Of a stretch of 33,214 nt of DNA, positions 6,975 to 15,313 are shown piece by piece (within the stretch, counting starts at the first letter, position 1; every line of letters starts with the position of its first letter). Source of the stretch: Clostridia bacterium (lineage in GTDB: Bacteria; Bacillota; Clostridia; TANB77; CAG-508); NCBI GenBank assembly GCA_900758165.1, contig CAAEQN010000101.1:1-33214 (forward strand), in the 5' to 3' direction. The notes under the pieces were generated by a model. The model saw only the letters and a list, made by a program, of their open reading frames with translations. It was not told the DNA's origin and made no database searches. Both the position numbers and the translations under genes were made by a program.

Positions 6975-8579
6975 TTAATATTCAAATACACTTCCACCTA
7001 TAAATTCTCGCATTAGTGAATTTCTAGGTATAAATTCTTCATCTATATCATCGAAATACTTTAAGAATTTAACTAATCTTTTTGCTTCTGAATATTCTGG
7101 TTCTGCATTTGTTATTTCCTCTAATAATGGTAATGCATGTTTTTTTAGTACACTTATTTCATATATTAGAGATGAATTAAACATTGCGTCACAGTTTTCT
7201 TGGTATGGGAATATATTTTGGTGTTCTCCTCTATTTACACTATCCCATGATTTTAAAGTATGTAGTGCTGTATACCCTCTATAGTTATTATCTCTTACTA
7301 TTCTTCTTAATAATCTAGTATCTGTTGTTGATATTCTATTACAATAGTCAATATTTAATACTGTTAAATCACTTATATAGATTTTGTACTTTTGTTCCAT
7401 TGGTATTGAACTTGTTAATTTGTCATTCAAGCAATGGATTCCTTCTATTACTAATATTTCGTCATCAGCTAGATGCATTTTTTCTCCATTATATCTTTTA
7501 GTTCCTACTTTAAAGTCAAATGTTGGAACATCTATTTCTCCTCCATCTAATAATTCTTTTATATGATTATTAAATAGATTTAAGTCTATTGCCTCTAAAC
7601 ATTCAAAATTGTATTCCCCATTTTCGTCTCTTGGAGTTTCACTTCTCTCTACAAAATAATTATCTACTGAAATTGTTACGGGCTTTAATCCATTAAGTCT
7701 TAATTGTACTCCTAATCTTTTTGCAAAAGTTGTTTTTCCTGAAGATGATGGACCTGCTATAAGTACCATTTTGATATTTCTTTTTTTAGCTATACTGTCT
7801 GCAATATCTGATATTTTTTTCTCATGTAAAGCTTCTGATAGTAAAATTAAATCTCTTGCATTTCCATCCCTTATTTCTTTATTAAGGTTATATAATGTAT
7901 GTACTTTTAATACTTTATGAATATCTTCATATTCTTCAAGTGTTGCTAATAGTTTTTTGCTATCTCTTTGTTTTTCTAACTCTTTTGGATTAGAAGTTGC
8001 TGGATATCTTACTAAAAATCCATCTTTATATTTAATTACATCAAATATATTTGTATATCCTGTTGATATTGGCATTACTCCAAAAAAATAATTATAGTAA
8101 CTTTCACAGTAATAAAGTGATACAATTTCTTTTTGGTCATTACTAATTTGAGCTATTCCTCTTTTTGTTTTTTCATTGTCATAAAATTTCTCTGCTTCCT
8201 CTTTTGACATTTCTACTTTTTTTATTTTTATATCTTTATCAATTATTTCTTGCATTCTTGATTTTATTTTTTGTATTATTTCATCTGTTATTTCCATATT
8301 TTCTATTTTACAAAACATGGCATCTGCTAATTGATAGTTTACACTAAGTTTTGCCAATGGATAAGATTCTTCTAATGCTTTTGCCATTACATATAAAATT
8401 CCTCTAATGTAGATTCTATGTCCGTCTTTTGTGCTTGTATCCAATAATCTTATCTTGTCAGTATCTTTTATTTCGAAATTTAAAGATTTTACCTCATTGT
8501 TGCACATGCATGCAATTATTGTTCTTCCTTCTTCTTTTGCTTTATTTATTTCGTTTTCATATTTTTCAATAACTTTCAT
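6975..8579 (-). CDS. Uridine-kinase-like nucleoside kinase with ThrRS-like N-terminal domain
   Basis: The protein has 534 residues. Roughly residues 1-200 form a region like the editing-associated domain of threonyl-tRNA synthetase (TSTKDGHRIYIRGILYVMAK; NYQLADAMFC). The C-terminal half is a P-loop kinase of the uridine kinase/phosphoribulokinase superfamily with Walker A GPSSSGKTT at 276-284, then SVDNYFVERSETPRDENG and LVIEGIHCLN. This fused architecture is common in Firmicutes and is annotated as nucleoside kinase; the natural substrate is not settled and the N-terminal domain probably does not act on tRNA. The ATG follows AGAAAGGAAATTAAATAAA. A TATAAT (8659-8664, minus strand) lies about 80 bases upstream, and the gene diverges from the SspH gene. 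Confidence 0.85.
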   Translation of the reverse strand: MKVIEKYENEINKAKEEGRTIIACMCNNEVKSLNFEIKDTDKIRLLDTSTKDGHRIYIRGILYVMAKALEESYPLAKLSVNYQLADAMFCKIENMEITDEIIQKIKSRMQEIIDKDIKIKKVEMSKEEAEKFYDNEKTKRGIAQISNDQKEIVSLYYCESYYNYFFGVMPISTGYTNIFDVIKYKDGFLVRYPATSNPKELEKQRDSKKLLATLEEYEDIHKVLKVHTLYNLNKEIRDGNARDLILLSEALHEKKISDIADSIAKKRNIKMVLIAGPSSSGKTTFAKRLGVQLRLNGLKPVTISVDNYFVERSETPRDENGEYNFECLEAIDLNLFNNHIKELLDGGEIDVPTFDFKVGTKRYNGEKMHLADDEILVIEGIHCLNDKLTSSIPMEQKYKIYISDLTVLNIDYCNRISTTDTRLLRRIVRDNNYRGYTALHTLKSWDSVNRGEHQNIFPYQENCDAMFNSSLIYEISVLKKHALPLLEEITNAEPEYSEAKRLVKFLKYFDDIDEEFIPRNSLMREFIGGSVFEY

Positions 8580-8760
8580 TTTATTTAATTTCCTTTCTGT
8601 AATTACAATCAGGTCAAAATATATTTTTCAACCATATATTTTATTTATTGCTACTTTTATTATATTCTATCATATTTTAAATAGAATTGGATATACTTAT
8701 ATTAAATTTTATAAAAATTACTCTCATATTTTTATTTTGAGTAATCTGTAGGAGGATTTT

Positions 8761-8943
8761 ATGGATATAGAAAGAATTAATGAAATTTTAAAAAGTAAAA
8801 AAATTAGTGAAATTTATTATAATGAACAGCCTGTATGGGTTCAAGAATTACATGGCAATACCGCTAGAGTAGGATTTATTAATTCTAGTAGCACTAAAGA
8901 TTTGTATATAAATGATTTATACGAAAAGAACTTGTATAATTAA
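8761..8943 (+). CDS. sspH: SspH-type small acid-soluble spore protein
   Basis: The protein has 60 residues and an ideal ribosome site (GGAGGATTTT before the ATG). The start MDIERINEILKSKKISEIYY and the central QPVWVQELHGNTARV match the SspH family, in which a short helix is followed by a K/QPVWI-type strand and a TARV strand. SspH-type proteins are minor proteins of the dormant spore core, made in the forespore. No clear sigma-G or sigma-F promoter could be placed by eye. Terminated at 8951-9000. Assigned from sequence resemblance; the family is short, so some uncertainty remains. Confidence 0.82.
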   Translation: MDIERINEILKSKKISEIYYNEQPVWVQELHGNTARVGFINSSSTKDLYINDLYEKNLYN

Positions 8944-8950
8944 AAAAATT

Positions 8951-9000
8951 AGAGTATATAGAATAATTGCGTGAATTTGCTATAACTTTCTATATACTCT
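8951..9000 (+). terminator. Bidirectional terminator after sspH
   Basis: AGAGTATATAGAA pairs with TTCTATATACTCT, followed by ATTTTTT on the plus strand; on the minus strand it is followed by AATTTTTTTA. It lies between the convergent sspH and the 127-residue gene and suits both. Confidence 0.8.
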
Positions 9001-9043
9001 ATTTTTTAGTTATTTTCCATGTATTATTTAATAATTTTACAAT

Positions 9044-9427
9044 TTATTTTTTTAAATATTTTTCTGTGCTTTCTAATATTAATTTTTTTACTTGTTCTGT
9101 TAATTCTTTTACACTTAATTCACTTTCACTATTGTTAATACATTCTTTGGCAATTGTTCTAATTACGCTAGATGTTCTTTTCTCTAGCATTAATCTTTGT
9201 TTGTCCTTTTTAAATTTACCATGTAAAAATATCTTCACAAATATATTATGCGAATTCTCATAACTGTTTCTTTCTATTTCTTGCATACATATATCTTGAA
9301 TTTTTTCACCTTTTTTACAAAATTTGCGACCTTTTGCTATATTTTTAAATTCTTCTGCATCGTCTATTGATGTGAATTGTAATGCTTTTTCTATTATGTT
9401 TTCCTCTACTTCTTTTGTTTTTTTCAT
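9044..9427 (-). CDS. Small charged protein of unknown function
   Basis: The reading frame gives 127 residues from the ATG at 9427, placed 9 bases after GAAAGGA. An ATG 9 bases further upstream overlaps the ribosome site, and a TTG at 9454 lies ahead of it, so both are less likely. The protein is Lys/Glu rich, probably all helical, with no membrane segment. Recognisable landmarks are AKGRKFCKKGEKI near residue 31 and a Lys-rich C-terminus. I do not recognise the family. A good sigma-A promoter lies upstream (9468-9496), so it is probably a monocistronic, vegetatively expressed gene, independent of the ATPase genes above it. Confidence 0.6.
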   Translation of the reverse strand: MKKTKEVEENIIEKALQFTSIDDAEEFKNIAKGRKFCKKGEKIQDICMQEIERNSYENSHNIFVKIFLHGKFKKDKQRLMLEKRTSSVIRTIAKECINNSESELSVKELTEQVKKLILESTEKYLKK

Positions 9428-9467
9428 CTCTTTCATTCCTTTCTCAAGGTACAAATAATTCCTTTAT

Positions 9468-9496
9468 ATAATAACATTACTAAAAAATTATTTCAA
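9468..9496 (-). promoter_or_regulatory. Sigma-A-type promoter of the 127-residue gene
   Basis: On the minus strand TTGAAA (9491-9496) and TATTAT (9468-9473) are separated by 17 bases and lie about 40 bases before the ATG. Confidence 0.6.
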
Positions 9497-9577
9497 CTAT
9501 TTATTATAAATTTATCATCTAATACAAAATACTGCTTATAACCTGCCTTTTCTTTTAGATTTTGCATAAAGTATTTC

Positions 9578-12196
9578 TTATAACCACTCTCCATTTTTCT
9601 TTATATACTGTTTCTTTATTATTTCTACTAAAATCGAATATATAATTAACAATATTATTACAAATCCATAGTATTGTAATGGTAATATTTCAAAATGAAA
9701 ACTTGGAATATTATGCAATAATATTGGTGTAAGTATTGTACCAACTATTGTTCCTATTGTACCTAATGTTAACCATTTATTAGCTCTTGATTCTATAAAA
9801 GGTTTCTTTGCTGTACGAACATAGTGAATTATCATAGTTTCTGAAATTAAACATTCCACAAACCAAGCTGTTTGGAAAAATGTTTCTTTATTTACTCCAT
9901 ATCCAAATATGAACCAGAAACCAATAAATGCTATTACATCTATTACTGAACTTGTAATTCCCATTACATTCATAAATTTGCTTATTCCTTTTGTACTCCA
10001 TTTCTTTGGCTTTTCTAAAAATTCCTCATCAACGTCATCATAAGGTATTGCTATTTGAGATATATCATATAAAAAGTCTTGTAATAACATTTGTATTGGA
10101 AGTAATGGTAAAAATGGTATGAATATACTAGAAATTACTATACTGAACACATCCCCAAAGTCTGCACTTAAAGCCATTTTCATATATTTTATAATGTTAC
10201 CATATACTTTTCTTCCTTCTATTACACCATCATAAATTACATTTAAACTTTTTTCTAGTAATATAATATCAGAAGCTTCTTTGGCTATATCTGTTGCAGT
10301 ATTTACACATATTCCTACGTCTGCAGCATGTAAAGAAGGGGAATCATTAACTCCATCTCCCATATATCCAACAACATGTCCATTGTTTTTTAGCATTTTT
10401 ACAACTCTTTCTTTTTGCAAAGGATTCATTCTAGCAAATACTGATACTTCTTCAACTTTTTTTGATAATTCCTCATCTGTTAATTTATCAATATCTGTTC
10501 CTATCAAAATTTCTTGATTATTTATTCCAACTAGATTACAAATATTACTTGTTGCATAAGGATTGTCTCCTGTTAATATTTTAGTTGTAATGCCTTTACT
10601 CTTTAGTTTTTGTAAAGTTGCCTTTACTCCTTTTTTTGCTGGATCTAGAAATGCTACAAATCCTATAAATGTCATTTCTTTTTCGTCTGCTACACTAAAA
10701 ATATTTACACCTTTATATTCTCTTTTTGATGCTAATGCAATAACTTGCATTCCTTGTACTTCATATTCTTTAGCTTTATTTTTTGCTATTTCTTCCATTT
10801 CAGTACTTAAATCTCTTATTTGTCCTCCATATTTAACTTTTGTACATACTTTTAGTATCTCCTCAAGTGCTCCTTTTGTAAACATTCTGTACCCATTATT
10901 TTTGTTGCTCTTAACAACTACACTCATCCTTTTTCTAGTGTAATCAAATGGTATTTCATCTATTTTTGTATATTCGTAAATTATGTCTTTTACATTCCTT
11001 GTATTTCCATAACTTATTATTGCTCTATCTACCAAAGTTTTCATACCAGTACCAAAATAGCTATTTAAATATGCATATTCTAGTATTGATAAATCTTCTT
11101 TTCCATTTACATCTATGTATTTCTGAAGCACAATTTTGTTCTCCGTAAGTGTTCCTGTTTTATCAGTACATAGAACATCTATTGCTCCAAGGTTTTGAAT
11201 TGAGTTTATGTTTTTTACTAAAGTTTTCTTTTTAGCTAAAACTTTTGTACCTCTTGTTAAATTTACATTAACTATCATTGGAAGCATACTCGGAGTAATT
11301 CCAACAGCAACTGATAATGCAAATAATATGGCTTCTAGCCAATCTTTTCTGATTAATCCATATATTACAAATACTGCTATTGATACTACCGTCATATACT
11401 TTATTAACATCTTTGTAATATTATTCATGCCTTTTTCAAAATTAGTTGCCTCTTTTTTTGTGTCAACTTCTTTACTCATTCTTCCTAGATAAGTTGAGAA
11501 TCCTGTTGATATTACTACCCCTGTTGCACTTCCGCTTACTACACTTGAACCCATTAAACAAATATTTGATATATTAAATATTTCATCTTTAGAGTCTTTA
11601 CTTTCAGCTATTTTTTCTACTGGAACACTTTCCCCTGTAAATACAGATTGATTTATAAATAAGTCCTTACTTTCAATTAACATCAAATCGGCTGGTATCA
11701 TCGAGCCTGCACTCAAAGTTACAATATCGCCAACTACTACTTTTTCAACTTTTATTTCTTTCTCTTTTCCGCTTCTAACAACATGAGTTGTTGTATAAAT
11801 TTTTGATTTTAAATCTTGATTGAATTTATATACACTGTAATCTTGAAAATATCTAATTAATGCACTAACAACTGCAATTGCTAGTATTATATACATACTT
11901 AATGCATCACTTAAAAAATAGTTTATTATTGCTAATAGTATTAATATTAATATAAATTTATCCTTAAAACTATTAAATAGAAAATATATTCTACTCTTTT
12001 TTTCATTTTTTACAACTACATTTGCTCCATTTTCCTTAAGTAATTCCTTACTCTTTTCTTCAGAAATACCATTTTCAGAAGTCTTATATTCTTTTAAGAC
12101 TTCTGTTTTATTTTTCTTTGAAATTTGCAAGTATTTTTCTAGAAGCTCATTATCTTGTAATTTTTGTTTTTTTCTTGCTTCAAATAATTGTATCAT
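9578..12196 (-). CDS. mgtA: Magnesium-translocating P-type ATPase (MgtA/MgtB type, P3B)
   Basis: The protein has 872 residues. All P-type ATPase landmarks are present: TGES at 187-190 (actuator), the phosphorylated Asp345 in CTDKTGTLT, the KGA nucleotide-site motif near 441, and GDGVND at 613-618 (hinge). Membrane helices lie at about 80-120, 265-312 and five or six more after residue 660. ITPSMLPMIV (300-309), RFQDY-like RYFQDYS and the C-terminal DFLYDISQIAIPYDDVD are typical of the bacterial Mg importers (P3B), although the family's usual TPEMLP Glu is Ser here. It would import Mg2+ at the cell membrane. The ATG lies 18 bases after the P1B ATPase stop with GGAGG ahead, so the two form an operon. 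No Mg-sensing leader fits in that gap. Confidence 0.9.
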   Translation of the reverse strand: MIQLFEARKKQKLQDNELLEKYLQISKKNKTEVLKEYKTSENGISEEKSKELLKENGANVVVKNEKKSRIYFLFNSFKDKFILILILLAIINYFLSDALSMYIILAIAVVSALIRYFQDYSVYKFNQDLKSKIYTTTHVVRSGKEKEIKVEKVVVGDIVTLSAGSMIPADLMLIESKDLFINQSVFTGESVPVEKIAESKDSKDEIFNISNICLMGSSVVSGSATGVVISTGFSTYLGRMSKEVDTKKEATNFEKGMNNITKMLIKYMTVVSIAVFVIYGLIRKDWLEAILFALSVAVGITPSMLPMIVNVNLTRGTKVLAKKKTLVKNINSIQNLGAIDVLCTDKTGTLTENKIVLQKYIDVNGKEDLSILEYAYLNSYFGTGMKTLVDRAIISYGNTRNVKDIIYEYTKIDEIPFDYTRKRMSVVVKSNKNNGYRMFTKGALEEILKVCTKVKYGGQIRDLSTEMEEIAKNKAKEYEVQGMQVIALASKREYKGVNIFSVADEKEMTFIGFVAFLDPAKKGVKATLQKLKSKGITTKILTGDNPYATSNICNLVGINNQEILIGTDIDKLTDEELSKKVEEVSVFARMNPLQKERVVKMLKNNGHVVGYMGDGVNDSPSLHAADVGICVNTATDIAKEASDIILLEKSLNVIYDGVIEGRKVYGNIIKYMKMALSADFGDVFSIVISSIFIPFLPLLPIQMLLQDFLYDISQIAIPYDDVDEEFLEKPKKWSTKGISKFMNVMGITSSVIDVIAFIGFWFIFGYGVNKETFFQTAWFVECLISETMIIHYVRTAKKPFIESRANKWLTLGTIGTIVGTILTPILLHNIPSFHFEILPLQYYGFVIILLIIYSILVEIIKKQYIKKNGEWL

Positions 12197-12214
12197 TTGT
12201 TAGCCTCCATAATA

Positions 12215-14320
12215 CTACTTCAATATTTTTATAGAATTTAACACTGTAATTAAAGTTGCCCCTACATCAGCAAACACTGCTTCCCACATATTAGCTATAC
12301 CAAAGACGCTCAATACAAGGACTAATACTTTTACTCCAATAGAAAATATTAGATTTTGCTTTATTACTCTGCTGGTTTTTCTAGATATATCAATTGCATC
12401 ATTTATTTTGTCTATTGAGTCTGTCATTATTACAACATCAGATGCCTCAATACTAGAACCTGCTCCAACTCCACCCATAGAAATTCCTATATCTGCTCTT
12501 GCAAGTACTGGTGAATCGTTTATTCCATCTCCAACAAATGCTACCTTATTATTTGTTCCTTTATAGCTTGCTATTACTTTCTCCAATTCTTCATATTTTT
12601 CATTTGGTAACATTTCCGATTTTACTTCTTTTATTCCTAAATCTTTAGCTATTTGGCACGCAATTTCATTATTATCACCTGTAAACATTTTTGTAATAAT
12701 TCCTCTTGCATTTAATTTCTCAATAGCTTCTTTTGTTCCATGTTTAATTTCATCTTTTAAGCAAATTGCACCTACTATTTCTTTATCTACTTTTACATAT
12801 ATTTTGGTACTATCTGCTTTTTCTTTTTCCTTTTCTACAAGATTACTATTTCCTACAAAAATAGTTTTATCTTCAAAATTATATTTAATTCCTTTTCCCG
12901 CTAATTCCTCATAACTAGATACTTTATCTTTATTTTTTGTTATATAATTCTCCATATTTGATTTCTTTATTATAGATTTAGCAATAGGATGATTTGAATA
13001 ACTTTCTCCAAGTACGGCATATTCTAATATTTGATCTTCTGTTAATTTTTCACTATATACTTCTACTTTATCTATCGCAAATTGTCCTTTTGTTAATGTT
13101 CCTGTCTTATCAAATACTATTTCTTTTATGTCTTTTATTCCATCTAAATAGTCACTGCCCTTTATTAGTATTCCCTCTTTAGATGATTTTCCTATTCCAG
13201 AAAAATAGCATAAAGGAACAGAAATAGCAATAGCACAAGGACAAGATATTACTAAAAATATTAAAGCTCTATATATTGACCCATTTTCAGATAAATATTC
13301 AACATTTGAAATTAATGGTAAGAATATTGCAACTAAAGCTGCTATTCCTAATACTATTGGTGTATAAATTTTAGCTGCCTTATTTACAAAAGTCTCTGTT
13401 TTTGCTTTTTTATCTGTTGCATTCTCTACTAATTCTAATATTTTACTTACTGTACTATTTTCATATTCTTCTGTTACTTTTATTTCTAATAGTCCATCTA
13501 ATACAATACTTCCAGATAATACTCTATCATCTTTTTTTACATCTTGAGTTTTTGTTTCTCCCGTTAAAGAAGCTGTATCTAGACTTCCTGTTCCATTTAT
13601 AACAATTCCATCTAATGGTATCTTTTCACCTTTTTTTGCAATTACTATATCGCCTACATTTATTTGCGAAGGTTCTAATACTTTTATTCCATCTTCTGTT
13701 TTTAAATTAGCATATTCTGGTTTTATATCCATTAAATCCGATATTGATTTTCTTGTTTTGTTAATTGCTTTCTCTTCTAAAATTTTGCCTATCTCATACA
13801 ATGTTATAACCATTAAACCTTCCATGTGCTTTCCTACTAAATAAGCTCCTATGCATGAAATAGTTATTAACAAGTTTTCATTTATGGTTTTATTTTTTAC
13901 TAAAAGTTTTATTGCATTTCTTATTGTTCTAAATAGTAAAATTCCATAGCCTATTACTACTAATGCTATTGATAAATATTTTGGTATTTTGACATATAAA
14001 CCTATTAAAGCAATAGCTAATCCTATTATTAGTCTTGCTATGTGTTTAATTACTTTTGTATTGTTTTCTTTTTGAGCCTTTTGATTTTTTACGTCTGTAC
14101 TTTTTGATTCTAAATCAATCATCTCTACATCTGGCTCTAATCTTTTCACAACTTCTTCTACTTCTTCTTTAGAAACATCTTCTGTTTCGTATGTTAATTG
14201 TAGTTTTGCAAAATTTACAACTACATTTTTTAATTTGTTGTTTTTGCTTAATTCTTCTTGTATTTTATTAGCACAATTTGCACAGTCTAAACCCTCTAAT
14301 TTATATTGACATCTTTTCAC
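12215..14320 (-). CDS. Heavy-metal P1B-type ATPase, Zn/Cd class
   Basis: The protein has 701 residues and starts at GTG, 9 bases after AAGGAGG. It has an N-terminal heavy-metal-associated domain with LDCANC (Cys13, Cys16), TGET at 253-256, the membrane metal site SCPCA (CPC at 360-362), the phosphorylated Asp404 in FDKTGTLT, the SNHPIAKS motif, and GDGINDSP. The last helices carry Asn, then Lys (IGVKVLV) and DVG (FADVGATL), which is the P1B-2 pattern of Zn2+/Cd2+/Pb2+ exporters, so a CadA/ZntA-type efflux pump is likely. The first gene of a two-ATPase operon with mgtA. No metal-responsive regulator gene of the ArsR or MerR type is seen next to it. Confidence 0.88.
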   Translation of the reverse strand: MKRCQYKLEGLDCANCANKIQEELSKNNKLKNVVVNFAKLQLTYETEDVSKEEVEEVVKRLEPDVEMIDLESKSTDVKNQKAQKENNTKVIKHIARLIIGLAIALIGLYVKIPKYLSIALVVIGYGILLFRTIRNAIKLLVKNKTINENLLITISCIGAYLVGKHMEGLMVITLYEIGKILEEKAINKTRKSISDLMDIKPEYANLKTEDGIKVLEPSQINVGDIVIAKKGEKIPLDGIVINGTGSLDTASLTGETKTQDVKKDDRVLSGSIVLDGLLEIKVTEEYENSTVSKILELVENATDKKAKTETFVNKAAKIYTPIVLGIAALVAIFLPLISNVEYLSENGSIYRALIFLVISCPCAIAISVPLCYFSGIGKSSKEGILIKGSDYLDGIKDIKEIVFDKTGTLTKGQFAIDKVEVYSEKLTEDQILEYAVLGESYSNHPIAKSIIKKSNMENYITKNKDKVSSYEELAGKGIKYNFEDKTIFVGNSNLVEKEKEKADSTKIYVKVDKEIVGAICLKDEIKHGTKEAIEKLNARGIITKMFTGDNNEIACQIAKDLGIKEVKSEMLPNEKYEELEKVIASYKGTNNKVAFVGDGINDSPVLARADIGISMGGVGAGSSIEASDVVIMTDSIDKINDAIDISRKTSRVIKQNLIFSIGVKVLVLVLSVFGIANMWEAVFADVGATLITVLNSIKILK

Positions 14321-14359
14321 TGTGTCTTTCCTCCTTATTTATATGTTATTAGTTTTATA

Positions 14360-15211
14360 TTAGAATACATATCCATTATTTCCTATTAGTTTATAGTCTC
14401 CTTCTTTTATATAGTTTGATATATGTTCTATACTTATTTCTTTCGTTAAATATAAATCTTGTATATCAAATTTTTCCTGCAAATTATTTATATTTATATT
14501 GTTTATGATAACTCCATCAAAATTCTTTATATCTAGTCTTTCATAATTTAAATTGAATATTATTGCTGTTCTGTTAATATTATATTCTAACAGTTCATCC
14601 TTGCTAAAATCTATATTTATTATGTATTTAGCCCTTGATAAACTTTTCCTTTTATTATTTATAATAGATATTGTTTCTAAATGTTCATCTAAAAAGTCTT
14701 CTAGTCTTTTAAAATCTTTTATATTTGGAGTTACTATATTTATAGCTTTATAATTAAATAGCATATTTATTATTCTATTTTCATTTTTTACTTGGTTGCT
14801 TTTTGCAAGTATATATATGCTTTGTTCTTCTTTTGTTTCATTTTGAATTTTTATTACATTTTCTAAAATTTCTTCTATACAATCATTAAAAATCTGTTTG
14901 TTTCCCTCATAATATTTTATTAAAGAATATATATGTTTGTGTTCTTTTTTATCTTTGCAAATTTCTTTTATTTCTTTTGATAATATAATTTTCGTCTTTT
15001 TATTTTTGCCTACTATCCTGCCTATTTTTCTATCAATTTTATTTATCATTCTATCTTGATGTTCATTATATTTATATATAATGTAAGTTATCTTTTTATC
15101 ATCTTCTATTTTTTTCATTGTATTATATCTAAATATATTTTTTATATTAAATCTTGTATATTTATTAAAGTCAGCACAAACCTCAAAATATATACATTTA
15201 TCACTCATCAT
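14360..15211 (-). CDS. Unrecognised conserved-looking protein, about 283 residues
   Basis: The frame is open to an ATG at 15256, but the ribosome site AGGTGG (15215-15220) points to the tandem ATGs at 15211 and 15208, giving 283 or 282 residues. The protein starts MMSDKCIYFEVCADFNKYTR. It is rich in Ile, Lys and Asn, has no membrane segment or signal peptide, and appears to have an alpha/beta pattern with several hydrophobic strands (KKITYIIYKY, TKIILS, QSIYILAKS, INIVTP, AIIFNL, GVIINN). No catalytic motif is obvious. I do not recognise the family. It lies between the GH18 gene (58 bases past its stop... upstream) and the P1B ATPase gene, on the same strand, so co-transcription with either is possible. 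Confidence 0.6.
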   Translation of the reverse strand: MMSDKCIYFEVCADFNKYTRFNIKNIFRYNTMKKIEDDKKITYIIYKYNEHQDRMINKIDRKIGRIVGKNKKTKIILSKEIKEICKDKKEHKHIYSLIKYYEGNKQIFNDCIEEILENVIKIQNETKEEQSIYILAKSNQVKNENRIINMLFNYKAINIVTPNIKDFKRLEDFLDEHLETISIINNKRKSLSRAKYIINIDFSKDELLEYNINRTAIIFNLNYERLDIKNFDGVIINNININNLQEKFDIQDLYLTKEISIEHISNYIKEGDYKLIGNNGYVF

Positions 15212-15313
15212 AAAACCACCTAAAATTTTTATTTTATATATAATATTATTTCTCAATAAATAAAATATTCTATGTGGTTTATATCTTTGTAATATAGTTT
15301 TATATATATTTTA

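Noticed and set aside
9497..9577. 24-codon frame (MQNLKEKAG...) just past mgtA
   Set aside because: No ribosome site, overlaps the tail of the ATPase gene in another frame, and too short to support.
12197..12214. Mg-sensing riboswitch ahead of mgtA
   Set aside because: Only 18 bases separate the two ATPase genes; no room for such a leader.
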